Shown: positions 1-8,761 of the stretch, piece after piece
Layout of the letters: each line of letters starts with the position of its first letter
Position numbering within the stretch: position 1 is the stretch's first letter
The notes under the pieces: model-generated
Seen by the model: the letters and a program-made list of their open reading frames with translations, nothing else
Told to the model about the DNA's origin: nothing
Database searches by the model: none
Source: Pasteurellaceae bacterium RH1A
Lineage (GTDB): Bacteria > Pseudomonadota > Gammaproteobacteria > Enterobacterales > Pasteurellaceae
Reading direction: 5' to 3'
DNA length: 64,000 nucleotides
NCBI GenBank assembly: GCA_012221805.1
Contig: CP015195.1
Span: 2,250,447-2,314,446, forward strand
Translations under genes and position numbers: made by a program

Positions 1-102
1 ATCCAAACTCCTTTATATTTATTGATGAGCTTTGGGCTGGTGAGTTTGGCCTTGGCAATGGGGATTTACCAGCACCAGTTAAAGACTCAGGTGCGGTTTT
101 GA
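1..102 (+). CDS. C-terminal end of a membrane protein (partial)
   Basis: The frame is open from the first base and ends at TGA 100-102, giving 33 residues. The tail is strongly hydrophobic (a segment like LLMSFGLVSLALAMG) and ends in a short basic stretch (HQLKTQVRF), which looks like a last transmembrane helix with a short cytoplasmic or periplasmic tail. It lies 111 bases before an acyl carrier protein gene. It could be an exporter of a fatty-acid or aryl-polyene-type cluster, but this is inference from position only; too little sequence is present to name it. Confidence 0.5.
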   Translation: MQTPLYLLMSFGLVSLALAMGIYQHQLKTQVRF

Positions 103-117
103 TAAGAAGAATAGCAT

Positions 118-188
118 TGTAGGGGCGGGTCCTGTGCCCACCCCTTTTACCCTGTGTTTTCGGGCGGGCACAGGACTCTCCCCTACAA
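118..188. repeat. Intergenic palindromic element (TTGTAGGGG type)
   Basis: The ends are TTGTAGGGG and CCCCTACAA, and the arms GTCCTGTGCCC / GGGCACAGGAC continue the pairing around a pyrimidine-rich centre. The outer TAGGG/CCCTA ends resemble those of the elements at 11375 and 58796, so it may be a GC-rich relative. No coding frame crosses it. Confidence 0.7.
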
Positions 189-213
189 ATTTTGAATAAA
201 TAAGGAATGATAG

Positions 214-501
214 ATGGCCTATACCTTTACCTTGGAACAAGCTGCCCTTGAGCAGGAACTTAAAAAACTTATCCTACAAGAAAGTGAAAAAGACGACTTC
301 GAGCCTGAAGAAATCAGCGATGACGAATACCTCTTTGGTGAGCAAAGCCGAATTCAATTAGACTCGCTAGACGCCCTGCAAATTGTGGTCGCCCTGCAAG
401 CCCATTTTAAGGTGCGGCTACAGGGCGATAGAATGGTGCGTAAGCATATGATGACGGTCAGAGATCTGGCCCATTTTATTCGGCAAGAGCACAGCAAATA
501 A
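214..501 (+). CDS. Acyl carrier protein
   Basis: A 95-residue acidic protein with the carrier-protein motif LDSLDALQI; the serine of DSL (about residue 51) is the expected phosphopantetheine attachment site. Length is slightly above that of AcpP because of an acidic N-terminal extension. It would carry acyl chains for the ketoacyl synthase that follows. Its stop overlaps the next start (TAATG at 499-503), so translation is probably coupled. Because it sits with dedicated synthase genes and not with fabD/fabG/fabF, it is more likely a specialised carrier than the housekeeping AcpP. Confidence 0.85.
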   Translation: MAYTFTLEQAALEQELKKLILQESEKDDFEPEEISDDEYLFGEQSRIQLDSLDALQIVVALQAHFKVRLQGDRMVRKHMMTVRDLAHFIRQEHSK

Positions 502-1496
502 TGGCCGTTTACCTCCACACGGCAAGCGCCCGTTTTGCAAAAAACCGCCAAAAACGCACCGCTTGTGCCCTGGGCCAGGCGGTGGATTTGCCCTATTTCA
601 ATGCCTTTGATGAACCTCTTTTAAGCCTTGACCAACTCTACGGCTATTTGGAGGAGCAAATTGCCCAAACCCTAGAAGAAGCTGGCTGGACGGAGCAAGA
701 CTTCAGCCAAATGCCCATCCTCTTGGGATCGACCGCCTATGTCATCAGCGACTGCGAAGCCCGTTTTGCCCAGCAGGAACCTATGCCCAGCCAATACAGC
801 CTGGCTGTAATTGCTGAGTATTTGCAGGCCCGCTACCAAACCCAGGTCTTTAGCCTTGCCACCTCCTGCACCTCTTCCGCCCAGGCCATACAGACGGCCT
901 ATAAAATGCTTAAAAATGGGCTATATGACAAGGCGCTGGTGGTTGGTTTTGAGATGTTTAACCGCCTGACCTTTGAGCATTTTTTTGCCATGAACCTGCT
1001 GTCTTTCGAGGAGGATTACCAGCCCTTGGTTCGTTCAAATGGGCTAGTTCTAGGTGAGGGCATTGGCTGTGTGGCACTTTCCAGCCAGCCTTCTGATGTT
1101 CCCTGTGAAATTCTGGCGGTTGAAGGGGTAACGGATAACCTCAACCTGACCAACAACAGCCAGCAGGCCTTAGAAGATCTCTTAAGCCAATGCCTAGCCA
1201 AGGCCAATGTGCAGGCAGATCAGATCACTTGCGTCAAGCCCCACGGTGTGGGCGGGGCCAGTGATGAGATGGAAAAAAGCCTGCTTGCCCGCTTTTTCCC
1301 TAAAGCCCAGGTACTGGCCCTTAAAAGTCAGTGTGGCCATACCCTAGGAGCCAGCGGGGCCATTGAAACCGCCCTACTTTTGCAAGAAATTCGCCAAAAT
1401 CCCCCGCTTGCAGAGGGGCCTTGCCTTAGCTATTTCCTGGGTTTTGGGGGGAGCAATGTGGCTTGGATCTTAAAATGGGGAAATGATGATGCATAA
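501..1496 (+). CDS. Beta-ketoacyl-ACP synthase (KAS I/II-like, short form)
   Basis: A 331-residue thiolase-fold condensing enzyme. Catalytic residues are present: Cys123 in ATSCTSSAQ, His248 in KPHGVGG, and Lys275 and His280 in LKSQCGHTLGASG. The family carries out decarboxylative condensation of malonyl-ACP with an acyl primer. It is about 80 residues shorter than FabF. The first histidine motif is divergent: PHGVGG where housekeeping enzymes have THGTGT. It overlaps the ACP gene by one base and the next gene by 14 bases, so the three form one operon. This three-gene set recalls aryl-polyene or related accessory fatty-acid clusters; the actual product is not known. Confidence 0.85.
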   Translation: MAVYLHTASARFAKNRQKRTACALGQAVDLPYFNAFDEPLLSLDQLYGYLEEQIAQTLEEAGWTEQDFSQMPILLGSTAYVISDCEARFAQQEPMPSQYSLAVIAEYLQARYQTQVFSLATSCTSSAQAIQTAYKMLKNGLYDKALVVGFEMFNRLTFEHFFAMNLLSFEEDYQPLVRSNGLVLGEGIGCVALSSQPSDVPCEILAVEGVTDNLNLTNNSQQALEDLLSQCLAKANVQADQITCVKPHGVGGASDEMEKSLLARFFPKAQVLALKSQCGHTLGASGAIETALLLQEIRQNPPLAEGPCLSYFLGFGGSNVAWILKWGNDDA

Positions 1497-2055
1497 GGTT
1501 TATTTGCAACAAGCCAATGCCTGGATTGGCCAACCGATGGACGACAAAAGCCTGCGACAAGCCCTTAAAGAGATGGGGATTGATGCCCGCCGCCTTAGCC
1601 GTTTTACCCAGCTGGCTCTCTTGGGAGCCCTGCCCCTTAAGCCCTACTTGACGGCGGATACGCCCATCTACTTAGGCTCGCCCTTTAACTCACCCAGCAA
1701 GTTTAATAAGCTCTTCCAAAACCTGATGGGACATAACCTGCCCAGCCCGCTGGATTTTATGGCCAATATCAATAATGCAGCTACCTTTCATTTGGCAGAA
1801 CAGTTGGGGATTAGGGCCAATAGCCTCTTTTTGTCCGTCAATGGACAGACCTTTCTCCAGCCCCTAGAACTAGCCTGCCTTGATTTGCAGGAGCATTCTT
1901 CTGTGTTAGTGGGTTGGGTTTTGGAAGATAACGAGCAGAAGGAAGAAGGCTATGTTTGGTGGTTGGTTTCTTCTGATCAGGGTAAGGCAATAGAAGGCCT
2001 TGAGGCAAGCGATTTGCCTTTTATAACCCAAATGAAGGATTTAGCTAGAACTTAA
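1483..2055 (+). CDS. Ketoacyl-synthase-like N-terminal domain protein
   Basis: A 190-residue protein translated from ATG-ATG-ATG codons inside the end of the synthase gene. The segment around YLGSPFNSPSKFNKLFQNL and FMANINNAATFHLAEQLGI resembles the N-terminal half of a condensing enzyme (Ketoacyl-synt_2 type), but no active-site Cys-His-His set is present. It may act as a partner or chain-length subunit of the preceding synthase. The family assignment rests on pattern recognition only and would need a profile search. Confidence 0.6.
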   Translation: MMMHKVYLQQANAWIGQPMDDKSLRQALKEMGIDARRLSRFTQLALLGALPLKPYLTADTPIYLGSPFNSPSKFNKLFQNLMGHNLPSPLDFMANINNAATFHLAEQLGIRANSLFLSVNGQTFLQPLELACLDLQEHSSVLVGWVLEDNEQKEEGYVWWLVSSDQGKAIEGLEASDLPFITQMKDLART

Positions 2056-2103
2056 TTTAGGAAAAAACCTCTAAAAACCTATTCGATTTATCAAAGGACA
2101 CGT

Positions 2104-5031
2104 ATGAAAAAATCCCTCCTCTGCTACGCCCTGTCGGCCATTTTTGCGGCCACGTCGCTGCCCCTTTCTGCCCAAGCACCTCAAGTTAATCAAACCCAGG
2201 TGCAAAACCAGTTAGGCTTTGAGCTGATTAAGCAAACCATCAACAAAAGCCCAACTGACAAGGCCATCTACCAAGGCATTAAGCTGGCCAATGGCATGAC
2301 GGTTCTGTTAATTTCCGATGAAAAGGCCAATAAGTCGCTTATGTCTCTGGCTTTGCCCATTGGGTCCATGGAAGACCCAGTCTCCCAACAGGGCCTGGCC
2401 CATTATTTGGAGCATATGGTGCTGATGGGGTCTAAAGACTTCCCTGAAACCAATGGCTTGGACAAGTTTCTCAGCCAAAACGGGGGCTATAACAATGCCT
2501 CCACCGCCCCTCACCGCACGGCCTACTATTTTCAGGTCAATAACGAGGCCTTTGATGAGGGCGTAGCCCGCCTGGCTGATGCCTTGGGCCAGCCGCTCTT
2601 GCTGGAGTCTAATGCCAAGAAGGAGGTCAATGCGGTCAATGCCGAGATGGTGCGGGCCAAGTCTAATGACGGCTGGTTGCTGCGCAGTGTCGATCTAGCC
2701 ACCTCCAACCCCGCCCACCCCATGACCAAGTTTGCAGTGGGCAATAATGAAACCCTGTCCGACAAGCCTGACAGTAAATTGCAGGCTGAGCTGGTCAAGT
2801 TCTACGACCAATATTATTCGGCCAATCTCATGAAGGCGGTGCTTTACTCCAACCAGCCCATCGAAAAGCTGGCCAAGTTGGCCGAAAGCACCCTGGGCAA
2901 GGTTAAGAATAAAAACCTGACCGCCCCAAGCGTGGATGTGCCGCTCTATCGAGATCAGGACAAGGGGCTTTTTATCTCCTACAAGCCTATTCAGCCGGTG
3001 AAATTGCTCTCCATTAACTTTGACTACCCTAATGATGAGGGCGAGTTTAAGCACAAGACCGCCCAATATCTGGAGTATGTTTTTAGTAATAATACTGAGG
3101 GCACACTTTCGGATTATTTGATTAAGAACGGCCTGTCTGACAGCGGGATTCAGGCCTCAAGCGATCCCAACACCAGCCGTAATCGGGGGGATTTTTCCCT
3201 CTATGTGGTGCTGACCGACAAGGGCCTGGCAGAGCAGGACAAGATTATCTCTCTTATCTTTCAACAGATTGAGCTGGTGAAAAAGGCCGGCGCTCAACCC
3301 AGCTATTTCAATGAAATCAAGGAAAGTTTGAGCCAGTCCTTCCAGCACCTGCAAATCGAGAAAAATGCCCGCTTTATTGAGGGCTTGGCAGACCAGATGT
3401 TGCTCTATCCGCTGGAAAACATCATTGACTCGGCCTATGTGGTGGAAGAGATGGATGAAAAGGCTATCGAAGCCAAACTGGCCGGTATGACCTTGGACAA
3501 TGCCCGAATTGTGCTGATGAGCGACAAGGCCGTAACCGATAAAACCACGCCCTATATGCAAGCGGGTTATTCTGCCCAAAAATTTACAAATGAGCAGAAA
3601 GCACGTTGGTTGGATTTCAGCAAAAATCCTGAGATTAAACTGCCGGAGCTTAACCCCTACTTTGCTACCGACTTTAGCTTGAATAAGGTGGATAGGGAGC
3701 GCACCAAGCCTGCCCTGATCGAAAATGGCAAGGGCACCAAAGTCTATGCCATGCCAAGCCATTATTTCGGCCAGGAGCCCAAGGCCAAGCTGCTGATGGT
3801 CTTTACCATCAGTGAGGAAAAACACGATCTCAAATCGGCCATGGCCGCCGCCCTGCTCAACTATATGCACGCCCTGGAGCAGAGCAAGCTCCTCTTCCAG
3901 GCTTCAGTGGCTGGGATTTCGGCCGACTTTACCTTCGGCCAGAACGGAGCGGTGCTTAGCCTAGAGGGCTACACCCAGCACCTGCAAAAATTGCTGGAAA
4001 ATGGCCTGGCTAAGACCCAAAACTTCGAGCTAACCGAGGCCACCTTTGCCCAGGCCAAGCAACGGATGTTAGAAGGCATTGAGGCGGAAAACAAGGCCAA
4101 CAGCCTACGCCAGGCCACCAGCGTACTAGGCAAGATCACCAGCTTCCCTTATTTTGAGCAGGACAAGCGCCGGGCCATGGTGGAAGAATTGACCCTGGCT
4201 GATGTGGCAGCCGCCCGTGAGCGTTCTCTGACCCAAGCCAATGGGGCAGGCTTGCTCTCGGTGGGGAATTTGTCGGACGAGCAGGTTAAATCCCTCCTGC
4301 AAGCGGCTGAAAAAGTGGTCAAAAATGCAAATGAGGGCCTTAACCTCAGCTCCTATGTGGATCTTAGCCAGGTAACAGATAAGGTCTCTTATATTCAGGC
4401 CGTGCCGCATGAGGACAATGCCTTGGCGCTGAGCTACTTTGTGCAGGGCGATGAGGAAATCAAGCAATCGGTGCAGGCAGGCTTGGTGAAAGACATCATC
4501 GCCCGTTGGCACTTCAATGATTTGAGAACCGAAAAACAGCTGGGCTATGTGGTTTACGCCACGGCCACTAAGGTGGGCAAGACCTCCGGCCTACAGTTTA
4601 TGGTTCAAAGCCCCAACGCCACACCTGAAATCATCATGCAGCACAACCAGCGCTTCTTTAAGGAAACCTGGGACAAGCTGCAAACACTCAGCGATGAGGA
4701 GTTTGAAAAATACCGGGCCAGCCAGCTGGAAAAACTCCACTACAAGCCTGAATCCCTGGATCAGGAATTTGGCCGCTATGTGGCCGACTTCTCCCGGGGC
4801 CTAGACAAGTTCGACACCCGTGAGCAAATTATTGAGGCTCTCAAAGCGGTCAGCAAGCAGGAGGTGATTGACTTCTACAAGCAGGCTGTGATGGAGCAAA
4901 AGGGCTTCGTGCTGGCCAGCCAAAGCCTGGGTACCAAGGCCACCAAGGCCGATGCGGCGGTGCTAGAGGGCTTTAAGTTGATTGATAAACTTGAGGATTA
5001 TCAGAAGGGCTTGCCAAGGACGGCTTGGTAA
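2104..5031 (+). CDS. ptrA: Periplasmic protease III (pitrilysin, M16 metalloprotease)
   Basis: A 975-residue protein with a signal peptide (MKKSLLCYALSAIFAATSLPLSAQA). The inverted zinc motif HYLEH gives zinc ligands His100 and His104 with catalytic Glu103, and Glu181 in NAVNAEM is the third ligand, with the same 77-residue spacing from the second His as in the E. coli enzyme. The N-terminal half is catalytic and the C-terminal half is an inactive M16 domain. It degrades small peptides in the periplasm. The length matches the family. It stands alone 48 bases after the synthase operon, and a palindromic element follows its stop. Confidence 0.95.
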   Translation: MKKSLLCYALSAIFAATSLPLSAQAPQVNQTQVQNQLGFELIKQTINKSPTDKAIYQGIKLANGMTVLLISDEKANKSLMSLALPIGSMEDPVSQQGLAHYLEHMVLMGSKDFPETNGLDKFLSQNGGYNNASTAPHRTAYYFQVNNEAFDEGVARLADALGQPLLLESNAKKEVNAVNAEMVRAKSNDGWLLRSVDLATSNPAHPMTKFAVGNNETLSDKPDSKLQAELVKFYDQYYSANLMKAVLYSNQPIEKLAKLAESTLGKVKNKNLTAPSVDVPLYRDQDKGLFISYKPIQPVKLLSINFDYPNDEGEFKHKTAQYLEYVFSNNTEGTLSDYLIKNGLSDSGIQASSDPNTSRNRGDFSLYVVLTDKGLAEQDKIISLIFQQIELVKKAGAQPSYFNEIKESLSQSFQHLQIEKNARFIEGLADQMLLYPLENIIDSAYVVEEMDEKAIEAKLAGMTLDNARIVLMSDKAVTDKTTPYMQAGYSAQKFTNEQKARWLDFSKNPEIKLPELNPYFATDFSLNKVDRERTKPALIENGKGTKVYAMPSHYFGQEPKAKLLMVFTISEEKHDLKSAMAAALLNYMHALEQSKLLFQASVAGISADFTFGQNGAVLSLEGYTQHLQKLLENGLAKTQNFELTEATFAQAKQRMLEGIEAENKANSLRQATSVLGKITSFPYFEQDKRRAMVEELTLADVAAARERSLTQANGAGLLSVGNLSDEQVKSLLQAAEKVVKNANEGLNLSSYVDLSQVTDKVSYIQAVPHEDNALALSYFVQGDEEIKQSVQAGLVKDIIARWHFNDLRTEKQLGYVVYATATKVGKTSGLQFMVQSPNATPEIIMQHNQRFFKETWDKLQTLSDEEFEKYRASQLEKLHYKPESLDQEFGRYVADFSRGLDKFDTREQIIEALKAVSKQEVIDFYKQAVMEQKGFVLASQSLGTKATKADAAVLEGFKLIDKLEDYQKGLPRTAW

Positions 5032-5054
5032 CCGAGAAAAGCAAACGGCATTTA

Positions 5055-5125
5055 CCCCGATAGTGCCAGCCTTCGGGCTGGTGCTGGGGGATTTGTCACT
5101 AGCGAGGGTGGTGGTAATATCGGGG
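5055..5125. repeat. Palindromic element family A (CCAGCC-GGCTGG type)
   Basis: Outer arms CCCCGATA and TATCGGGG enclose an inner hairpin GCCAGCCTTCGGGCTGG. The right inner arm is degenerate compared with copies at 19504 and 20278. It lies between ptrA and the first immunity-like gene. Confidence 0.8.
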
Positions 5126-5136
5126 ATTAAGGATTT

Positions 5137-5571
5137 ATGGAATATAATTATGATGAAGTAATAAATGAACTTTGGAAACTTATGCCTCATGAAGCATCTG
5201 AGTATGTGTTTTTTTGTTATATATATGATGGAGATGAGAGTATCAGGGCATTCTGGAAATCTAATACAGGGGAAAAGATAGAGTATGATCTAAAAAACTT
5301 TCCTCATGAAATATTATACAAAGTATTAGATCTAATTAAAACGTATAAGAAAAAATATGAGCAGAGTTGGACTCATTGTCGAATTTCCATAGATAACTTG
5401 GGAGAGTTTCTAATTAATTTTTCTTATATTGCAGAAGAAGATAGTTGGCCAGGGTTATTTATGAAGGGAATAAGTGATTTATCTTGGGAAGAAACATATG
5501 AGCATTTTATTCCTGAAGATGTTTGGTTGGATAGAATAAAAAGAAGAGAGGAGATTTACTCTCCCCGATAG
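5137..5571 (+). CDS. Small acidic protein, possible YezG-like (DUF600) immunity protein
   Basis: A 144-residue AT-rich gene preceded by AAGGA seven bases before the ATG. The segment YEQSWTHCRISID followed by LGEFLINFSY resembles the core of the YezG/DUF600 immunity family, whose members neutralise toxins of polymorphic toxin systems. No toxin gene is adjacent, so it would be an orphan immunity gene. Base composition is much lower in GC than the flanking ptrA and typA, which suggests transfer. The family call is tentative; a hypothetical protein is the safe description. Confidence 0.55.
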   Translation: MEYNYDEVINELWKLMPHEASEYVFFCYIYDGDESIRAFWKSNTGEKIEYDLKNFPHEILYKVLDLIKTYKKKYEQSWTHCRISIDNLGEFLINFSYIAEEDSWPGLFMKGISDLSWEETYEHFIPEDVWLDRIKRREEIYSPR

Positions 5572-5596
5572 GGACAGACTCCAGGCTGGTGCTGGG
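5563..5596. repeat. Half copy of palindromic element family A
   Basis: CCCCGATAGGGACAGACTCC followed by AGGCTGGTGCTGGG matches the left half of family A; the right half is missing. It overlaps the end of the preceding gene, supplying its TAG stop, so the element defines the 3' end of that coding sequence. Confidence 0.7.
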
Positions 5597-5621
5597 ATAT
5601 TTATAATACAAGCGGAGAATT

Positions 5622-6059
5622 ATGCTTAATATTTTGCAAAAATCGACCTTAGGTTTACCGCTTGTATTTGTCGCCAGTGAAGGTGCGGGTAATAATTGTG
5701 TTGGTGCATTTATGATTTTAGTAGCAAAAGAAACATCAAGTAGTATAACAAAAAATAAAAAATACATTTGTTTAGGTATATATGTATATATTGATAGGAA
5801 AGAGACCTTCGCTTTGATTAGAAGGAATAGCGATCTTACCCCTGTGCTAGAAAAATTTGAGCATTTTAGCCTTTATGATATGGCAAGTTTTTCAGAATGG
5901 AATATTAAGTCTTTGTGTGGTAATTTAAGAATTAGCATTGAACCATTGGAACTAGCTGATTTCGACTGGGATTTATACTATGATGGTAATGAGAAGATAG
6001 TTGCTATTTTTGAGAGTATTTATAAAAATATGGAAGATAAATATGGACTAAAACGATGA
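5622..6059 (+). CDS. Hypothetical protein, AT-rich, immunity-like context
   Basis: A 145-residue frame with no family I recognise. The first 25 or so codons lie in a USS-type sequence (AAGCGGAG then TTTTGCAAAAA and ACCGCTTGT at 5612-5667), and the words ATGCT-AA-ATTTTGCAAAAA recur at 6336, so the N-terminus is unusual. GGAG four bases before ATG 5622 supports the long start; an internal ATG at 5712 has no good ribosome-binding site. The rest is acidic and hydrophobic mixed, without a signal peptide. It overlaps the next gene by four bases. Confidence 0.55.
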   Translation: MLNILQKSTLGLPLVFVASEGAGNNCVGAFMILVAKETSSSITKNKKYICLGIYVYIDRKETFALIRRNSDLTPVLEKFEHFSLYDMASFSEWNIKSLCGNLRISIEPLELADFDWDLYYDGNEKIVAIFESIYKNMEDKYGLKR

Positions 6060-6313
6060 TTGACCTTGAAAGATATGTAGAAGTATATAGTAATGCCACT
6101 GATGAATTATTGGATTCATACCCTATAACCTTACCAGATAGTGAGGCTATTCCTTATATTAACCCAGTTAATGATGATGAATATGCTATTTATGTTTATG
6201 TCTTAAATGAATCTCAAGTGATAAGTTTAGTCGGCGAGGAGATCGTTAAGAAATATCAGGGGCATGATATTGAATATCAGGCAGCGTGTTATGCTAGTTA
6301 TGAGAGTGAGTAA
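6056..6313 (+). CDS. Hypothetical 85-residue protein, immunity-like context
   Basis: It starts in the ATGA overlap with the previous stop, which argues that both are real and translationally coupled. The product is small and acidic (DSEAIPYINPVNDDEYAIYVYV). No domain is recognised. The pair may be an immunity module or other accessory genes, judged only from size, acidity and low GC. A USS-like AAGCGGT and a terminator follow. Confidence 0.6.
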   Translation: MIDLERYVEVYSNATDELLDSYPITLPDSEAIPYINPVNDDEYAIYVYVLNESQVISLVGEEIVKKYQGHDIEYQAACYASYESE

Positions 6314-6358
6314 AATATTTAATAAGCGGTAAATTATGCTCAACATTTTGCAAAAAAG

Positions 6359-6391
6359 AAAAACGGCATTCTAAACAGAATGCCGTTTTTT
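6359..6391. terminator. Bidirectional terminator between accessory genes and typA
   Basis: A 13-base perfect inverted repeat, AAAAACGGCATTC / GAATGCCGTTTTT, with a six-base loop and T or A runs on both sides. It can end transcription of the plus-strand accessory genes and of minus-strand typA. Confidence 0.9.
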
Positions 6392-6409
6392 ATGGAGGGG
6401 GATTAAGCG

Positions 6410-8257
6410 TTAGCGAGTGCTGGTGCTGCTGGTGGTGCGGCTGGCACGTTTACGCTCAACTTCGGTTAAGAGTTTTTTACGCACACGCACGGAGCTTGGG
6501 GTCACTTCCACCAACTCGTCATCGTCAATAAATTCTAGGGCCTGTTCCAGGGTGAATTTAACTGGCGTGGTTAAAGTTAAGGCATCGTCCTTGCCTGAAG
6601 CCCGCATATTGGTTAATTTCTTACCTTCTAGGGCGTTTACGGTGAGGTCGTTAGAACGGCTGTGGATGCCGATAACCTGGCCTTCGTAAATTTCTGCCCC
6701 GTGGCCGATCATAAGCTTACCACGGTCTTGCAGGCCAAAGAGGGAGTAGGCAAGGGCCTTGCCTTGGCCGTTGGAAATCAATACACCATTGACCCGCTGG
6801 CCGATTTCGCCTGCTTTAACATCGTCATAGTGGCTGAAGCTGGAGTAGAGCAAGCCTGTGCCGGAGGTCATGGTCATAAATTCGTTACGGAAGCCGATCA
6901 GGCCACGGCTTGGGATGATGTATTCTAAACGGGTACGGCCCTTGCCATCTGGGATCATATCCCGCACTTCGCCCTTACGGATACCGAGTGCTTCCATCAC
7001 TGCCCCTTGGTGCTGCTCTTCAATATCGACTGTGACCTGCTCGAATGGCTCTTGCTTACGGCCGTCGATTTCCTTAAAGATAACCTTCGGACGGGATACG
7101 GCTAATTCATAACCTTCACGACGCATATTTTCAATGAGAACGGACAAGTGCAATTCGCCACGGCCAGACACACGGAAGGCATCTGGGTCTTCGGTTTCTT
7201 CCACACGCAGGGCCACGTTATGCACAAGCTCTTTTTTCAAACGTTCTAAAATTTGGCGAGAGGTCACGAATTTGCCCTCTTGGCCACAGAATGGCGAGGT
7301 GTTTACGCAGAAGAACATGGTGACGGTTGGTTCGTCCACACTCAAGGCTGGTAGAGCTTCTACGCTGTTGATGTCGCAGATGGTGTCAGAAATGTTAAGT
7401 TCGCCCAGGCCAGTGATGGCTACGATGTCGCCAGCAAAGGCCTCAGTTGCCTCAAAACGTTGTAAGCCCAAGTGGCCCAAGACTTGGCCGATACGGCCGT
7501 TGCGGGTTTTGCCGTCAGCGCCCACGAGGGTAATGGCTTGGTTAGGTTTAACTGAACCACGCTTGATACGGCCAATCCCGATGACACCCACATAGTTGTT
7601 GTAGTCTAGCTGGGAGATCTGCATTTGGAATGGGGCATCTAATTCCACTTTAGGTGGCTCAACGTGCTTCACAATGGCTTCAAAGAGCGGGGTCATATCT
7701 GGGGCCAATTCTTCGTGCTCTAAGCCCGCTACGCCGTTAAGGGCAGAAGCATAAATAATCGGGAAGTCTAGCTGTTCGTCTGTTGCACCCAAGTTTACAA
7801 AGAGATCGAAAACCTGATCCACCACCCAGTCAGGGCGGGCGCCTGGTCTATCCACCTTGTTGATAACCACAATCGGCTTTAAGCCGTGGGCAAAGGCCTT
7901 TTGGGTCACGAAACGGGTTTGCGGCATTGGGCCATCAAAGGCATCAACAACCAGTAAAACCGAATCCACCATGGAAAGTACCCGTTCAACCTCGCCACCG
8001 AAGTCGGCGTGTCCAGGGGTGTCCACGATGTTGATATGATAATCCTGCCAGTTAATGGCGGTATTTTTGGCAAGAATGGTAATGCCACGTTCTTTTTCCA
8101 GGTCGTTGGAGTCCATAACCCGCTCATCCACATCGCCCCGCATTTCGCCGAAGGTGCCAGATTGTTGGAGGAGTTTATCAACCAGAGTCGTTTTGCCGTG
8201 GTCAACGTGGGCAATAATTGCGATGTTACGCAATTTGTTAATATCAATTTGTTGCAT
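6410..8257 (-). CDS. typA: Ribosome-associated translational GTPase TypA/BipA
   Basis: A 615-residue elongation-factor-like GTPase. G motifs are seen: AHVDHGKT (16-23), DTPGH (79-83) and NKVD (133-136); EF-G-like domains and a TypA-specific C-terminal domain ([13 protein letters not shown]) follow. It binds 70S ribosomes and supports 50S assembly and stress growth. The length is usual for the family. It is transcribed alone, away from the HMA gene, with a consensus-quality TATAAT and a CRP-type palindrome upstream (see separate entry). Confidence 0.97.
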   Translation of the reverse strand: MQQIDINKLRNIAIIAHVDHGKTTLVDKLLQQSGTFGEMRGDVDERVMDSNDLEKERGITILAKNTAINWQDYHINIVDTPGHADFGGEVERVLSMVDSVLLVVDAFDGPMPQTRFVTQKAFAHGLKPIVVINKVDRPGARPDWVVDQVFDLFVNLGATDEQLDFPIIYASALNGVAGLEHEELAPDMTPLFEAIVKHVEPPKVELDAPFQMQISQLDYNNYVGVIGIGRIKRGSVKPNQAITLVGADGKTRNGRIGQVLGHLGLQRFEATEAFAGDIVAITGLGELNISDTICDINSVEALPALSVDEPTVTMFFCVNTSPFCGQEGKFVTSRQILERLKKELVHNVALRVEETEDPDAFRVSGRGELHLSVLIENMRREGYELAVSRPKVIFKEIDGRKQEPFEQVTVDIEEQHQGAVMEALGIRKGEVRDMIPDGKGRTRLEYIIPSRGLIGFRNEFMTMTSGTGLLYSSFSHYDDVKAGEIGQRVNGVLISNGQGKALAYSLFGLQDRGKLMIGHGAEIYEGQVIGIHSRSNDLTVNALEGKKLTNMRASGKDDALTLTTPVKFTLEQALEFIDDDELVEVTPSSVRVRKKLLTEVERKRASRTTSSTSTR

Positions 8258-8283
8258 TGTAAAGTCTTATTTGAGGGAAAAGA

Positions 8284-8319
8284 TGTGATCGAGATCACAG
8301 GTAAAGGTGGGCGATTATA
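8284..8319 (-). promoter_or_regulatory. typA promoter -10 with a downstream CRP site
   Basis: On the minus strand TATAAT occupies 8319-8314, which puts the start point near 8307. The palindrome TGTGATCGAGATCACA at 8284-8299 is an exact TGTGA-N6-TCACA CRP site lying just inside the transcript, about +15. A site there would be expected to repress typA, or to serve the divergent HMA gene. No good -35 is seen at 17 bases. Confidence 0.65.
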
Positions 8320-8426
8320 CCGATTTTTTGCCGAGATTGCGATCAAAGCCGCAGAATAATTTGTAAAAGCGGGCTGACATTTATAAAATGGCCTGACTTA
8401 TTTTTGATCATTTGGAGGAATATTCC

Positions 8427-8639
8427 ATGCAAACCCTCGAACTTCAAGTCCAAGGCATGACCTGCGGCGGCTGTGCCAAGAGCGTGCAGAAGGTTTTAAG
8501 CGCTCTGGATGGCGTTAGCCAGGTAGAAGTGGATTGGCAGGCCGGCCTGGCTCGGCTGATCTTTGATCCTGCCAAGATCGAGCAAGCTGCCCTGATCGAG
8601 GCCATCGAAGAAGCGGGCTTTGAGGCTAGCTTATCGTGA
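8427..8639 (+). CDS. Heavy-metal-associated (CopZ/MerP-like) protein
   Basis: A 70-residue HMA domain with the metal-binding loop GMTCGGCAKSV near the N-terminus and a ferredoxin-like beta-alpha-beta pattern. Such proteins ferry Cu(I) or similar ions to P-type ATPases or act as cytoplasmic buffers. The start is ATG 8427, with GGAGG at 8414-8418; an upstream in-frame TTG would be part of this Shine-Dalgarno and is rejected. No metal ATPase is next to it, so the ion is unknown. Confidence 0.85.
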   Translation: MQTLELQVQGMTCGGCAKSVQKVLSALDGVSQVEVDWQAGLARLIFDPAKIEQAALIEAIEEAGFEASLS

Positions 8640-8645
8640 AAGCTC

Positions 8646-8695
8646 ACAAGCGGTCTATTTTTGTAAAAAATTTGCAAGAATAGACCGCTTTCTTT
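8646..8695 (+). terminator. Inverted USS pair acting as terminator
   Basis: AAGCGGTCTATT (8648-8659) and AATAGACCGCTT (8679-8690) form a 12-bp stem followed by a pyrimidine/T-rich tract. The left arm is a USS core (ACAAGCGGT) with its TTTGCAA extension. Inverted USS pairs serving as terminators are known in Pasteurellaceae. Confidence 0.8.
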
Positions 8696-8761
8696 TCCCT
8701 AAAATGGTGCTTTTCCTGTACAATAGCGACATTTTTGTAAAATCTGAGCAAAGAGGCTCGA

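Noticed and set aside
8412..8426. TTG start for the HMA protein
   Set aside because: The TTG precedes GGAGG and would make the Shine-Dalgarno part of the coding sequence.
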